Positions 16,531 through 25,322 of a stretch of DNA of 52,805 nt are shown one piece after another. Source of the DNA: Asaia sp. W19 (GTDB lineage Bacteria > Pseudomonadota > Alphaproteobacteria > Acetobacterales > Acetobacteraceae); assembly GCF_003994335.1 (NCBI RefSeq), contig NZ_PNQZ01000016.1, forward strand, positions 255 through 53,059, in the 5' to 3' direction. Each line of letters opens with the position of its first letter. Position 1 is the first letter of the stretch. The translations under genes and the position numbers were made by a program. The notes beneath the pieces are model-generated. The model ran no database searches, was not told where the DNA came from, and saw nothing but the letters and a program-made list of their open reading frames with translations.

Positions 16531-17050
16531 CGGACACCTGCGAGCGGATGGAGTTGAGAAGCTGGCCCGACCAGTCAAGAGGCTTGCCATCAGCCCCGCG
16601 AGCGCCATTCTTGAGATCGGCGACCGCCTTGAGGAATTCCGCCGTTCCGTAGTCGCCTTTGGGATAGCGGTCTTTCAGTAGGTTGGTCAGATCGGAGTTG
16701 GGCGCGAAATCGCCTTCCCTTATGGTGTCACGGATCTGGCTGGCGATCCGCTCGCCAACGATACCGAGGGCCTTTTCAGCGTCGTAATCAGTTGCCTGAA
16801 GCGCCTTCGCAAGATCGCCGCCCCACTTGTCCTGGTTGTCGTTGATCGTCTGGCGCATGAACGGGCGAGGGGGCGCCGATTTGGTGCCGAACTCGTTCCA
16901 TTGCGCGACTTGTGCGACCTTGGTCTTGTCTGGATATTCCGCATCCTCAAACACGCCCGCCTCGACAGTGCCGCCACGCGCCACCTTCTTGGCGAGCTCG
17001 TCCAGCGCCTTGCGCAGCTTGTCGCCGCCCCTGAATACCTGCTTTGCCAT
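16523..17050 (-). CDS. HK97 gp10-like tail completion protein
   Basis: The protein has 175 residues from ATG 17050, which overlaps the preceding stop as TGATG. The N-terminus has 'GGDKLRKALDELAKKV' and a central 'VAQVAQWNEFGTKSAPPRPFMRQTI', the 'NEFGT-x-PPRPF' motif of minor tail/completion proteins. It probably joins the neck ring and tail. Confidence 0.75.
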   Translation of the reverse strand: MAKQVFRGGDKLRKALDELAKKVARGGTVEAGVFEDAEYPDKTKVAQVAQWNEFGTKSAPPRPFMRQTINDNQDKWGGDLAKALQATDYDAEKALGIVGERIASQIRDTIREGDFAPNSDLTNLLKDRYPKGDYGTAEFLKAVADLKNGARGADGKPLDWSGQLLNSIRSQVSDD

Positions 17051-17493
17051 CAGGGCCAGATCCTTGCGCGTGCGGAGCGTCCGGGGATGAACCGCATCTG
17101 TCGGAGATAGGTGGTCGCCTGCCAGAACATGAGGCCATATTGCGTCTGGGCGAACCATGACTGATTGGCCGCAGTCGATCCGGCATCGAACGAGACTGAG
17201 ACGCTGCCACGCGTGGCCGAGGCTAGGCGCCCGACGCTATCGGAACCACGGCCGCCCTGAGACTGGGGCAGGAACAGGAACGCGATATGCGCGGTCAGCA
17301 GGTAAAGCAGCCGTGTCCGCTTGGTCACGTCCGGCTCTGCGCTGTAGGCGCTGTTGTCGAGAATGGCGGTTGCCATATCGAACCGGGCCTGAGCGGCGGC
17401 CTCTGTGACAGAGGATGCCAACTCAGGATAGGCCGCTGACCACGCCGCATAGTCGAACGTGACAACGCCCGGTTGCGGCGTGGTGTCGGTCAT
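17050..17493 (-). CDS. DUF4054 head-tail adaptor protein
   Basis: The protein has 147 residues from ATG 17493 (MTDTTPQPGVVTFDYAAW), with ATGA overlap to the upstream gene. 'FDYAAWSAAYPELASSVTEA' and 'RTRLLYLLTAHIAFLFLP' followed by 'GRLASATRGSVSVSFD' form the DUF4054 pattern, an HK97 gp6-like adaptor below the portal. Confidence 0.8.
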   Translation of the reverse strand: MTDTTPQPGVVTFDYAAWSAAYPELASSVTEAAAQARFDMATAILDNSAYSAEPDVTKRTRLLYLLTAHIAFLFLPQSQGGRGSDSVGRLASATRGSVSVSFDAGSTAANQSWFAQTQYGLMFWQATTYLRQMRFIPGRSARARIWP

Positions 17494-17915
17494 CGGGTCG
17501 CGGTCTCCGCTTCCATGCCCTTGCGCTTCAGATCCTCTGGACTGACGCCCTCGAACCCGGTCTTTTCGGTCGCGAACTCGCGGGCCTTTGCATCGGCTGC
17601 ACGCTCGGTCACTTCCGCAAAGACGCAATGGTTCTTCACAAGGTCGCTGTCCTTGTGCTGGGCGAGCCACTTATCCCAAAAGGATTTCTCGACCTGCGTG
17701 CGCCCGACACGACCCAGCAGGACATTATCCTTGGGGTGGTAGTCCGGCGCACGGTTGGCGCCGTTGACGGTGACGCTCTGGACGTAGCCGACCGGGCTGC
17801 GGTCGGGCTTGTCATCGGCGCTGAGTTTGGCACGGCGCTCCACATCGCCCTCAGGAGCAATGCGCAGTTCCAGGCCATGGGGAAGGCGGCAGAGAACAGT
17901 GACGGTATCAGCCAT
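17490..17915 (-). CDS. Phage head protein, unknown
   Basis: The 141-residue protein lies between the capsid and adaptor genes. It has a 'VTVNGANRAPDYHP' motif near residues 49-62 and a charged C-terminus with 'FEGVSPEDLKRKGMEAE'. Similar short proteins follow capsid genes of DUF2184 type. No defined function can be assigned. Confidence 0.6.
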   Translation of the reverse strand: MADTVTVLCRLPHGLELRIAPEGDVERRAKLSADDKPDRSPVGYVQSVTVNGANRAPDYHPKDNVLLGRVGRTQVEKSFWDKWLAQHKDSDLVKNHCVFAEVTERAADAKAREFATEKTGFEGVSPEDLKRKGMEAETATR

Positions 17916-17917
17916 GA

Positions 17918-18961
17918 TCAGATCCCCACCATCTGGGCAACAGCCATGGGACGCTTCCAGATCGTGCCCCAGCCGCCACGGCTCATCTTCTGGCGCGCAT
18001 TGGTCGAATACTGCTCGATACGGTGCATCGTCAGCTTCTCGGTGAAGGCGGTCGAGACCGTTTCAACCCCGTCGATCTCGGGCGCGAACATCTGCATGAC
18101 ATTGGCGCTGGTGTAGCCGCCCGACATGGTGACGCCTGCTTCCGGCAGGAACACGATCTCCATGTTCGGCCAGGACTGCTTGATGAGAGCGGCCAAGGTG
18201 ACGCCGTAGGTGTTGGCGTAGTTCATGACCTGCGACAATTCGGACGGCACAACTACCTTGAGCCGCGTCTGATTGTCGATGTTGCCCATCAGCGCCTTGT
18301 TGAGCGCCGCGAACAGATTCACGAAGTCCTGATAGACGGCGTTCGGGTCGCTCGTGCTGGTCCACGCTGTGGCCGTCCCGGTCTTGACCGATGCCGTGAT
18401 GGCTGCAGGCAGGGCAGGATCGTTCAGCGCGCCGTAGTTCTCAAGACCCGAGACGCCGAACAGATTGATGAGGTTCTGCTGCTTGGCGAGAACCGACACG
18501 CCAGCCGTGCGCTGTTCAGCCACCCACGGGATGCTGGCCGTGCCCATCATCTCCGACTCAAGGTCGCCATACTTGGCCCAGGTCTGGAAGTGGAAGGACT
18601 GGCGCGATACCCAATTGGCGTTCGCGCTGCTGTCGCCGCCCTGCTCGTAGTCACCATAGGCCACGGCGTAACCCGAGGACTCGATGACCGGGAACATGAC
18701 GGTCTTGTTGGTCCGGTCGCCCTTTTTCTCCGAACCGTAAATCTCTTCGGATTTGGCCGGAGTGATGAGCTGGCGGATAAGCTGCGGATCGACGGTCGTA
18801 TTCAGGATCGCCGGGATGCCGCTGTTCGGGGCGGTTACGGCACCGAATACGGGAGCAGCGTCAAGCGCCACGCCCTTTTCGTCGGTGTAATGCGTGACGC
18901 CGCGAAGGTTGATGCCCCAATCCATCGCAAGGCGAGGGGCCTCAGCGCGAAACGATGCCAT
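17918..18961 (-). CDS. Major capsid protein, DUF2184 family
   Basis: The 347-residue protein has the DUF2184 capsid pattern: 'NTTVDPQLIRQLITPAKSEEI' near residues 54-74, a 'FHFQTWAKYGDLES' segment near 123, 'LINLFGVSGLENYGALND' near 163, and C-terminal 'TMHRIEQYSTNARQKMSRGG'. It should form the HK97-fold shell. It follows a decoration protein and the protease/scaffold gene, the normal order. Stop and start of the neighbours overlap as TAATG. Confidence 0.85.
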   Translation of the reverse strand: MASFRAEAPRLAMDWGINLRGVTHYTDEKGVALDAAPVFGAVTAPNSGIPAILNTTVDPQLIRQLITPAKSEEIYGSEKKGDRTNKTVMFPVIESSGYAVAYGDYEQGGDSSANANWVSRQSFHFQTWAKYGDLESEMMGTASIPWVAEQRTAGVSVLAKQQNLINLFGVSGLENYGALNDPALPAAITASVKTGTATAWTSTSDPNAVYQDFVNLFAALNKALMGNIDNQTRLKVVVPSELSQVMNYANTYGVTLAALIKQSWPNMEIVFLPEAGVTMSGGYTSANVMQMFAPEIDGVETVSTAFTEKLTMHRIEQYSTNARQKMSRGGWGTIWKRPMAVAQMVGI

Positions 18962-19473
18962 TATTCGTTGCTCCCGGAGATCGGCGCAACGGCGCCGGAG
19001 ATGATGATGGTTGCGCCAGCAGCGCCGCCCTGCGTGACGACAAAGCCCGTGGCGACGGTGCCGGTCGGAACCGTGCCAGCCGCGCCGGTCTGAAGGCTGC
19101 CATCAGTGGTCGAGGCATACACGGCCTGACCTGCTGTGGCAGCGGTGGAGGCAACGGCGAAGTAATCGCCGCCCGACATAAGCTGCACGTTGAAGCCGCT
19201 CGGCAGGAGCATCGTGCTCTCGGCCAGATAGGCGGTGATGAGAGCCTGCTGATCGCGCAGAACGAAGCCCGTTGGGGCTTCGGAGCCGACCGGCTTGTTC
19301 AGCACGGTCACGCCGTCAGCCTGCACCCACCCGAACGCACCGACAGCTACGCCAGCCGAGCCAGCGCGGAAGCCGAGCGAGCCGGGGATGGCCGAGCGGC
19401 GAGGATTTGCCGAGGCGATGCCGCCAGGGAAGCCGACCGCCCAGTTATAATTGATCTTGTTGGGGAAACCCAT
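18961..19473 (-). CDS. Capsid decoration/cement protein
   Basis: The 170-residue, glycine- and alanine-rich, beta-type protein has repeated 'TATAGQAVYASTTDGSLQ' style segments near its C-terminus. These are typical of cement proteins encoded directly before DUF2184 capsid genes. It probably stabilises the shell. It overlaps the capsid start by one base. Confidence 0.7.
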   Translation of the reverse strand: MGFPNKINYNWAVGFPGGIASANPRRSAIPGSLGFRAGSAGVAVGAFGWVQADGVTVLNKPVGSEAPTGFVLRDQQALITAYLAESTMLLPSGFNVQLMSGGDYFAVASTAATAGQAVYASTTDGSLQTGAAGTVPTGTVATGFVVTQGGAAGATIIISGAVAPISGSNE

Positions 19474-19485
19474 CGGTCAGGCTCC

Positions 19486-20649
19486 TTATGCCTTGATGCG
19501 AGCAGACTTGCCCGCGATCGGGGAATCAGTGGCAACGGCGCTATCGGCAGCCATGCGACGAGGGGCCGCCTGACGCTGCGTGACAACACGCCAGATCGCG
19601 GCCAGACCAGCGGCATCGGAAACGCCGTCAAAGGCCACACCCTGATCAGCGAGCGCGTAGCGATAGACCGACGCGGCGCTATCCATGCCATGCACGTCGC
19701 CAACAACCGGGCGGACGGCATCGAGTGCCACGCGCAGGGCTGCGGTTTTCTGCTCCTGCTTGGCCACGGCGCGGGCAGCTTCGTCACGAGCCATGCGGCG
19801 GGCGTCGGCAAGCGAGATCATCCGAGGGGCGGCATCGGCGGCCTTGCGGTCGTCCTTGTCGTTTTCTTCCTCGTCCATCGCATCGTCGTCGTCATCGTCC
19901 GTGTCGTCAGAGTCTTCGGCCTTGCGGTCCTTGTCCTCTTCTTCCTCGTCCTCGGCTTCCTTGCGGTCGTCCTCTTCCTCGTCCATGCACTTCTTCACAT
20001 CCTCTTCCGAGGCATCGAGTGCGAGGCGACCGGCCTTCAGAGCGGCTGAAACCTTCGCCGCCGGTGACATGGGCTTGTGTCCAGCCATGCTCTTTCTCTC
20101 CAATGTGGGGGATGCGCTGTCGCCAATGATGGCGGTGTCAACGCGGGGTTTCTCGACCAGGGCGAGATGGTTGAAGCGGATGTTGACCATCTTCAGGCTG
20201 TATTCCTGCCCGTTGATGGACCCGCTCTCAGGGACGATATCGTAGGCATATCCGGCGGATACGCTGCGCTTCGATCCGTCCTGAATTCGTGCGATTGCAT
20301 CACCGTCCCAGATCGACAGTTCGCCAATCAGATCGGGGGCATCGAATGAGACGTTGTTGACTGCGCCCACCGTGATTTCGCGGGGGTGAGCGTCTGCGCT
20401 GATCGGCTGATGGATCTCGATCAGCGGCTTGCCGTTCATGCTCGCTGCGGCATCGCGCAGGGCATCGGCATCGCGATAGACCTGATAGAGAACGTCAGGC
20501 TTGAGCCCGAGGCGTTCGGCATCCTTGATCTCGCTGCCCCAATAGGGCGAGACTACGGCTGCGCTGAGGATGCACCGCTCAACGTGTAGATGGCCGTCAT
20601 CATCGATCCGTCGAACGGATCGGTCGAAGGCCATGACCTGCTTTGTCAT
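19486..20649 (-). CDS. DUF2213 prohead protein with acidic scaffold-like region
   Basis: The 387-residue protein has an N-terminal DUF2213 domain (about residues 1-150) with 'HVERCILSAAVVSPYWGSEI' near the start and 'FDAPDLIGELSIWDGDAIA' then 'SVSAGYAYDI'. DUF2213 resembles prohead protease folds. Residues about 205-265 are extremely acidic (runs of E and D interspersed with K/R), and a coiled region follows, as in scaffolding proteins. So one chain probably combines maturation protease and scaffold. It overlaps the neighbouring gp7-like gene as TGATG. Confidence 0.75.
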   Translation of the reverse strand: MTKQVMAFDRSVRRIDDDGHLHVERCILSAAVVSPYWGSEIKDAERLGLKPDVLYQVYRDADALRDAAASMNGKPLIEIHQPISADAHPREITVGAVNNVSFDAPDLIGELSIWDGDAIARIQDGSKRSVSAGYAYDIVPESGSINGQEYSLKMVNIRFNHLALVEKPRVDTAIIGDSASPTLERKSMAGHKPMSPAAKVSAALKAGRLALDASEEDVKKCMDEEEDDRKEAEDEEEEDKDRKAEDSDDTDDDDDDAMDEEENDKDDRKAADAAPRMISLADARRMARDEAARAVAKQEQKTAALRVALDAVRPVVGDVHGMDSAASVYRYALADQGVAFDGVSDAAGLAAIWRVVTQRQAAPRRMAADSAVATDSPIAGKSARIKA

Positions 20650-21458
20650 CAGTCATCAAATCCTGGGATGATGGGCTTGGACACGCACCGGCAATTCGGC
20701 TCGGAGCCGGGGAAAATCCATTGCCCGTCGATGTAGGCGCCCTTATCGAGCCGGTAGCGCAGCTTATCGCGCCCGGCCTTGACGTGGCTCTCTCGCGGGT
20801 GCTTGCCGCCGTGGGAGTGCTGCCAGATGGCCTCTGTGATCCCGAGTCCCATTTGACGGGTGCGGGTCATGGCCTCGCCAACCTTGCGGTTCTGGTCGCG
20901 GGCGATGAAGGCAGCGCGCCGATGAGTGATGCCGTAACGCTGCTTGAGATCCGCCGTCAGGGTGCCGAGATCGCCACCAGCCAGAGCCGACCGCATCACA
21001 GCGCCCTCGACCTGCGAGAGATACTGTTCAGGGATCGACTTGATCAGCGTCACGTTCTCGGCAGCCGAGAGAGCCGCCGTTTGCTTCATAGCCTGCGACG
21101 GCTTGAACTTGATCGCAAACCCGTTGCGTTGCAGGTCCAGGCTCAACTGACGGTCTGCATGGCCCTGAGCCTGCTTCACGAAGCGACAGGCTAGTTCGTC
21201 CGCCACCTCATTGAACCTGGTCCGCCACCGCGCTGTGAGCTTGTTCATGATGCCTTGCAGCACCGAGGCAGGGGAGGCGTCCTGCGCAACCTGCGGCTCG
21301 ATCTTGCGGTAGTTCGCCCTGACCCAATAATCGACGCTCGCGGCCATTTCCTCGACCAGATCGGTGAGAGCCTTGCGGTAGGCGGCTTCCACTCCGGCGT
21401 TCGGGCGCTGCGGGGCGAGGATTCGCCCTTTCGCGCTGTCACACCGGAGTTTCGTCAT
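20649..21458 (-). CDS. Head morphogenesis protein, SPP1 gp7/Mu F-like
   Basis: The protein has 269 residues from the ATG at 21458, which overlaps the preceding stop as ATGA; an upstream TTG is less likely. The C-terminal half has the gp7 pattern: 'RYGITHRRAAFIARDQNRKV', 'GITEAIWQHSHGGKHPRESH' and 'FPGSEPNCRC'. These proteins are minor head proteins packed near the portal and may be delivered with DNA. It stands between portal and protease genes, as usual. Confidence 0.8.
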   Translation of the reverse strand: MTKLRCDSAKGRILAPQRPNAGVEAAYRKALTDLVEEMAASVDYWVRANYRKIEPQVAQDASPASVLQGIMNKLTARWRTRFNEVADELACRFVKQAQGHADRQLSLDLQRNGFAIKFKPSQAMKQTAALSAAENVTLIKSIPEQYLSQVEGAVMRSALAGGDLGTLTADLKQRYGITHRRAAFIARDQNRKVGEAMTRTRQMGLGITEAIWQHSHGGKHPRESHVKAGRDKLRYRLDKGAYIDGQWIFPGSEPNCRCVSKPIIPGFDD

Positions 21459-21682
21459 GGTGTCGCCTTGGGCTTTGTCTGTGGTTCCGTAACTGTCACA
21501 GCAATTCGTGCAGAGCGTCTGGTTATCCAACGGAGGCCGATATCTGCTCTCGCGTCAGCTTGGCCGTATGTTTGCGCTCCAAGGGCAAGCAAAAAGGCGT
21601 GCCAATAAAGCAATGCTTGCGCTGCTGGTCGATGCCACCAAGCGAGAGAAACCGTCACAGAGACGTTGAAAGGCTCAATCAC
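21455..21682 (-). CDS. Small protein between portal and gp7-like genes
   Basis: The 75-residue frame overlaps the portal stop as ATGA at its start and the gp7-like start as ATGA at its end, which is strong support for translation. It has a hydrophobic 'RPAAQALLYWHAFLLALGA' segment near residues 18-36. Function is unknown. It could be a membrane peptide, but a head protein with a helix is equally possible. Confidence 0.6.
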   Translation of the reverse strand: MIEPFNVSVTVSLAWWHRPAAQALLYWHAFLLALGAQTYGQADARADIGLRWITRRSARIAVTVTEPQTKPKATP

Positions 21683-23271
21683 TCTTCGTTCTCCGCCTTG
21701 CTCAGCAGCCCCGACATGCTGCCGTCATCCAGATCGTCGTCTGGCTTTTCGGGCGCGGGGGCGGTCAGGTTCACGTTTCGGTAGATGCTGGTGTCGTCCG
21801 TCGCCTCGCGCTCGCGGGCCTCGTCAGGCGATATCTTGCCCGCGACGATGTTTACGGCGTCGGTGTCGGACTTCAGCTTCTCGACCTCGGCAGCTTGCTT
21901 CTCGTCCATCTGCCAGAGGTGGACGAACTCGTAATCAATATCCGGGTCGATATCGCCCCAGAGATGGATCTGAACGAGGTTGAACATCCATCGTAGTGTT
22001 GGCTCGATCTGGTCCGCCTGCCATGCTGCGATCTCGTCGTAGAACACGCGGATTTCGCCGTCAGACGAGGCGTTCAGGCCAGTCGGCTGGATGCCGAACA
22101 GCTTCACCAGCGGGATGCCGGGGATGGACGCCGTAGCCTCCATGGCCTGCGCCAGTAGCTCGTTCAGACCGCCAAGCGGGGTGGCGAGGATCTTGGCGTC
22201 CTCTTTCTCCTTGTCCGCTACAATCGTGTCCTGCCCATCCGAGATGGACTGAAGCAGATTGGCGCGCCCGGTCAGCGAACTCGGATTGATATCGCCATAG
22301 TCTGCGTGCTGGGGCGTGGCCATATTCCCGAACATATCGGTCAGCAGGACCAGCTTTGAGAAGTTGGCTGCGATGCTCGACACGCTGTTGCGCAGGCGCA
22401 GGAAGTTGTGGACGTAGCTCTTGAGCTGCTGGGTGAGCGACAGGCCGCCGAAGTTGAAGGCGGGCGCCAGCATCTGCGAGACGGGGAAGGGCACCATGCT
22501 CTTCATGCGGGATGAATGGACCCGCGAACCCTGCACCCACCAGACGGATGGCTTATAGAAGTCATCACGCAGCGGCGTATCGGCGTTGTAATTGGCTGGC
22601 GTCGTCCAGATCGGCTCAACGTTCGCAAATCTGCGAAGAGCGCCCTGAGCCATGCCGGTCTTGTTGACGCGTAGAGGCTTTTCCTGGTCCAGCGCGCCGT
22701 ACCCGAGATCGCCAACGTCAGCCCAGACGTGGCCTACGCCATAGCCGAGGCCGTGCCGGATCTGCTCGCGGATCACCTCGCGAATATTGAACGACTTGAA
22801 GGCCGTCTCGATCTCGGAAATGCGTTTGGCCGCAGTTTTATCTTCGCCCGGCTGGGCCGTCTGCTTCTTGCTGCGGAACCTGATCCACTCGCGGGTACAT
22901 TCCTTGGCCAGTACATCGACCGGCTTACGGAATTCCGCCCGCTGCATCATCTGAGCAAGATACGGATAGCCCTGAAAACTCAGGCCGTCTGCGATGTAGC
23001 CTTCAATGATCCCAATGTTCTCGCCCGCCCACGCGCCGAACCCGGCGGGGAGGGACATAGCGTCATCCATCGCGAGTGCAGCACCACGCACGCCAGCCGG
23101 GGGCTGATAGGGCTGGAACGACTGCGTGGCGGCTTCAATCCGTGCCAGTTCGGCAAGATCGGCATCCTGCGCAAACCTCGCGAACGAAATGCGCGGCTCT
23201 TTCCTCTCGGCTGGACGCGGCTCTACTCGCGCCGCCGGTGCTGCGGCCTTGCGGGTGAACCAAGCTGCCAT
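21679..23271 (-). CDS. Portal protein, DUF1073 family
   Basis: The 530-residue protein has the DUF1073 portal pattern: 'YIADGLSFQGYPYLAQM' near residues 92-108, 'KECTREWIRF', 'RHGLGYGVGHVWADV' near 173, then 'GIPLVKLFGIQPTGLNASSDGE' type motif near 390-410. It forms the 12-subunit ring for DNA entry. Databases sometimes attach the name anti-CBASS Acb1 to this N-terminal family; the Acb1 nuclease motifs are not seen here. It follows the large terminase by 8 bases. Confidence 0.85.
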   Translation of the reverse strand: MAAWFTRKAAAPAARVEPRPAERKEPRISFARFAQDADLAELARIEAATQSFQPYQPPAGVRGAALAMDDAMSLPAGFGAWAGENIGIIEGYIADGLSFQGYPYLAQMMQRAEFRKPVDVLAKECTREWIRFRSKKQTAQPGEDKTAAKRISEIETAFKSFNIREVIREQIRHGLGYGVGHVWADVGDLGYGALDQEKPLRVNKTGMAQGALRRFANVEPIWTTPANYNADTPLRDDFYKPSVWWVQGSRVHSSRMKSMVPFPVSQMLAPAFNFGGLSLTQQLKSYVHNFLRLRNSVSSIAANFSKLVLLTDMFGNMATPQHADYGDINPSSLTGRANLLQSISDGQDTIVADKEKEDAKILATPLGGLNELLAQAMEATASIPGIPLVKLFGIQPTGLNASSDGEIRVFYDEIAAWQADQIEPTLRWMFNLVQIHLWGDIDPDIDYEFVHLWQMDEKQAAEVEKLKSDTDAVNIVAGKISPDEAREREATDDTSIYRNVNLTAPAPEKPDDDLDDGSMSGLLSKAENEE

Positions 23272-23279
23272 AGAAGGGC

Positions 23280-24506
23280 CTATCGTCTGCGGTTGGGTAG
23301 GGCGTTGAATGCGGAGAAATCGGGTGCCTTGCGGCGGTTCTGGATCAGCGGCGACAGGGCGTAGCGCAGGGCATCAATCCCATGGTTCCATTTGTCTTCG
23401 AGCTTAGGCAGAATCAGGCGCGCATCTCGTGGATCGACCTTGTAGGAATACATGCGGAATTCCTTGGCGATCTGTTCGCATCGTGGATGCACCACGATCT
23501 TACGGAACGCCTTGATGCGCTCGATACCGTCCTCGACGCTGCCTTTCCATTTCTCGGCTGGCATGATGCGAAAACGATGCCGGTTTGCCATGTAGCTGAT
23601 CGTCTCTGGCCTCGCGCAGTCAGCGAGGATGGGCCAGTCACGCGAGCCGGGCACTCGATCAAACAGGGCAGGCAGCTCGTCCATCTCGACGCCCAGGCCG
23701 AACGCCTCTTGGTCGATGTAGAGCACGTCATCATCGATGAACGCTCGGATGAGCGCCGTTGGATCTTGTGAAAAGCCCCAGTCGGCCCCGAAATAGAAAC
23801 GGGCGTCGTCTGGCGTCTCGAATTCCTCGAACGAAACACGGTGACGGAAGACCACCGCCTCGCTGATTGTCCTGCACTCGCCTTCCCAGACATGCTCGTA
23901 GGCCTCCGGGTCGTGCCTGAGCAGAAGTTGCCGTTCGGCGTTCAGTTCGGGCGGAAACCACGGGTTATCCTGCCAGCCGACCTTGCGGACCAGGGCGCCG
24001 TCTTCGTCCTGCAGCATCAGCATAAGCCGGTGCATGGGGTCGTCGTCGTGCTCCGGGTTGTAGGTAAACCACAGTTCGGACCCGGCCTTTCGGATGGTCG
24101 GGATCAGGATATCGAGCGACGACTGGCTGACAGTCTGGCCTTCCTCTACCCAGCAGATATCAACGCCTTCAGTCGATTTGATGCCTTGGATATTGCGGGC
24201 CAGACCCTTGAACAGGAATTCCGCACCCGCCTTGGACGAGATGCTTGTTTCCTGCACCTTGAACCATGGAGTCAGGCCCAGAGCTTCGATCTGGTCGGCC
24301 AAGAGCCGCTTGACCGAATCATTGATCGAGTTCTGAAACTCACGCACGCATAGAACCCGGATCGGTCGGGTCGCAGCCAGTGCCACAAGAACACGCGCAA
24401 CGGTCCAGGATTTGGAAGAGCCGCGCCCGCCGTACCAGACCCGATAACGATACCCGCGCCCGAAATCACCGAACGCAGGCGGGATTTCAATTCTCGTCTG
24501 GCTCAT
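23280..24506 (-). CDS. Terminase large subunit
   Basis: The protein has 408 residues from ATG 24506; a TTG start 21 bases upstream is less likely. Walker A is 'GGRGSSKS' at residues 26-33 and Walker B lies in 'GVDICWVEEGQ' near 125. The RNase H-like nuclease half has 'FGADWGFSQDPTAL' with its Asp, 'ILADCARPETI' and the terminal 'KWNHGIDALRY'. It packages DNA into the prohead and cuts concatemers. It overlaps the small subunit gene by 20 bases. Confidence 0.92.
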   Translation of the reverse strand: MSQTRIEIPPAFGDFGRGYRYRVWYGGRGSSKSWTVARVLVALAATRPIRVLCVREFQNSINDSVKRLLADQIEALGLTPWFKVQETSISSKAGAEFLFKGLARNIQGIKSTEGVDICWVEEGQTVSQSSLDILIPTIRKAGSELWFTYNPEHDDDPMHRLMLMLQDEDGALVRKVGWQDNPWFPPELNAERQLLLRHDPEAYEHVWEGECRTISEAVVFRHRVSFEEFETPDDARFYFGADWGFSQDPTALIRAFIDDDVLYIDQEAFGLGVEMDELPALFDRVPGSRDWPILADCARPETISYMANRHRFRIMPAEKWKGSVEDGIERIKAFRKIVVHPRCEQIAKEFRMYSYKVDPRDARLILPKLEDKWNHGIDALRYALSPLIQNRRKAPDFSAFNALPNRRR

Positions 24507-24933
24507 CTCTTGATTGGAAAGGCGCAATCACCAGCGTCGGCATCTGCAACGGCGCTCCATCCACCCCCGTCAGTTCCTGCGTCACCCTGTCGCCATAGAC
24601 CTTGGGCGCGCGCTTGCTCATGACCCATTGCATCGTGGTGATATGGACTTTCCTAGCCGCCGCATCCTCAGGAGTAGCGCCCCGTGCCGCGTCAATAATT
24701 TCGTCTTCAAAGGCCTCTGCCGCACGCGCGCGAGCGCGCGCATACTTGCTGCGGAAATCTTCATTCGTCGGCGCTTCAAGCCACTCGAAAACGGTGCGCT
24801 GTCCAGGCATTCCAGGATCGCGGCAGATCTGCCGCAAGCTTTCGCCGTCCATTATCCGGTCGCAAATCTTATCGGCAATTGCCGCCGAATATGACGAGGG
24901 CCGCCCGGCTACCTTCTCCGAGCGCTTGGCCAT
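24487..24933 (-). CDS. Terminase small subunit
   Basis: The 148-residue protein has an N-terminal helix-turn-helix ('ADKICDRIMDGESLRQICRD', residues about 20-39, then 'RTVFEWLE') and a C-terminal region 'MQWVMSKRAPKVYGDRVTQE' typical of small terminase subunits. It recognises the packaging site, which may lie in or near this gene. It overlaps the large subunit. Confidence 0.85.
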   Translation of the reverse strand: MAKRSEKVAGRPSSYSAAIADKICDRIMDGESLRQICRDPGMPGQRTVFEWLEAPTNEDFRSKYARARARAAEAFEDEIIDAARGATPEDAAARKVHITTMQWVMSKRAPKVYGDRVTQELTGVDGAPLQMPTLVIAPFQSRDEPDEN

Positions 24934-25259
24934 CCGTTTTCCTTCGCCTGTATCTGCATTTCACGCGCCACGAATGACGCTACCTGATCGGCAACAATGA
25001 GCGCCACTTTTCCAACGCGCTCTTGCCGGTCTGCCATTCTGATAACCTCGGGCGCGCATCTGACGACGCATTCACCACGAATGCCCAAGCGGAAAGCCTG
25101 CGCCCAATGCAGCGGCATGTCCGATCTGTGATGGTTCGGAGGATCTGCAAGGATCATGCACCCTGCAGCGTCATCGCCCTTGAAAGCGACAACAATAAAC
25201 CGGGCATCATTTACGCGCAGCACGTCGCCCCTCTCCAATCGAACCGACTGAGGAAGCAT
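24909..25259 (-). CDS. Unknown phage protein upstream of terminase
   Basis: The 116-residue protein overlaps the small terminase gene by 25 bases. It has a beta-rich N-terminus ('RLERGDVLRVNDARFIVVAF') and a helical C-terminus. No family is recognised. It is first after a repeated promoter-like element and may begin the late head transcript. Confidence 0.6.
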   Translation of the reverse strand: MLPQSVRLERGDVLRVNDARFIVVAFKGDDAAGCMILADPPNHHRSDMPLHWAQAFRLGIRGECVVRCAPEVIRMADRQERVGKVALIVADQVASFVAREMQIQAKENGWPSARRR

Positions 25260-25283
25260 GACGAACCGCGCAATTTTGGAATT

Positions 25284-25313
25284 CTAGCGAGAATTAGCAC
25301 GCAGTTTGGTCAA
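25284..25313 (-). promoter_or_regulatory. Candidate phage late promoter, copy 2
   Basis: TTGACC (25313-25308) is followed after 18 bases by CGCTAG (25289-25284) on the minus strand. The 25-base block GCACGC to GTACAGCG around the -35 hexamer (25298-25322) is nearly identical to that at 2936-2960. It lies in the 63-base gap before the terminase gene cluster. This is the best candidate for the start of head gene transcription. Confidence 0.45.
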
Positions 25314-25322
25314 GGTACAGCG

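Noticed and set aside
18023..20049. Long plus-strand frames opposite capsid and prohead genes
   Set aside because: Composition is typical of antisense high-GC shadows, while the minus strand encodes recognised DUF2184 and DUF2213 proteins.
21679..23271. Anti-CBASS (Acb1) function for the DUF1073 protein
   Set aside because: The name is attached to the family N-terminal domain in databases, but this copy has portal features and no visible pair of H-x-T nuclease motifs; position before gp7 and after terminase fits the portal.
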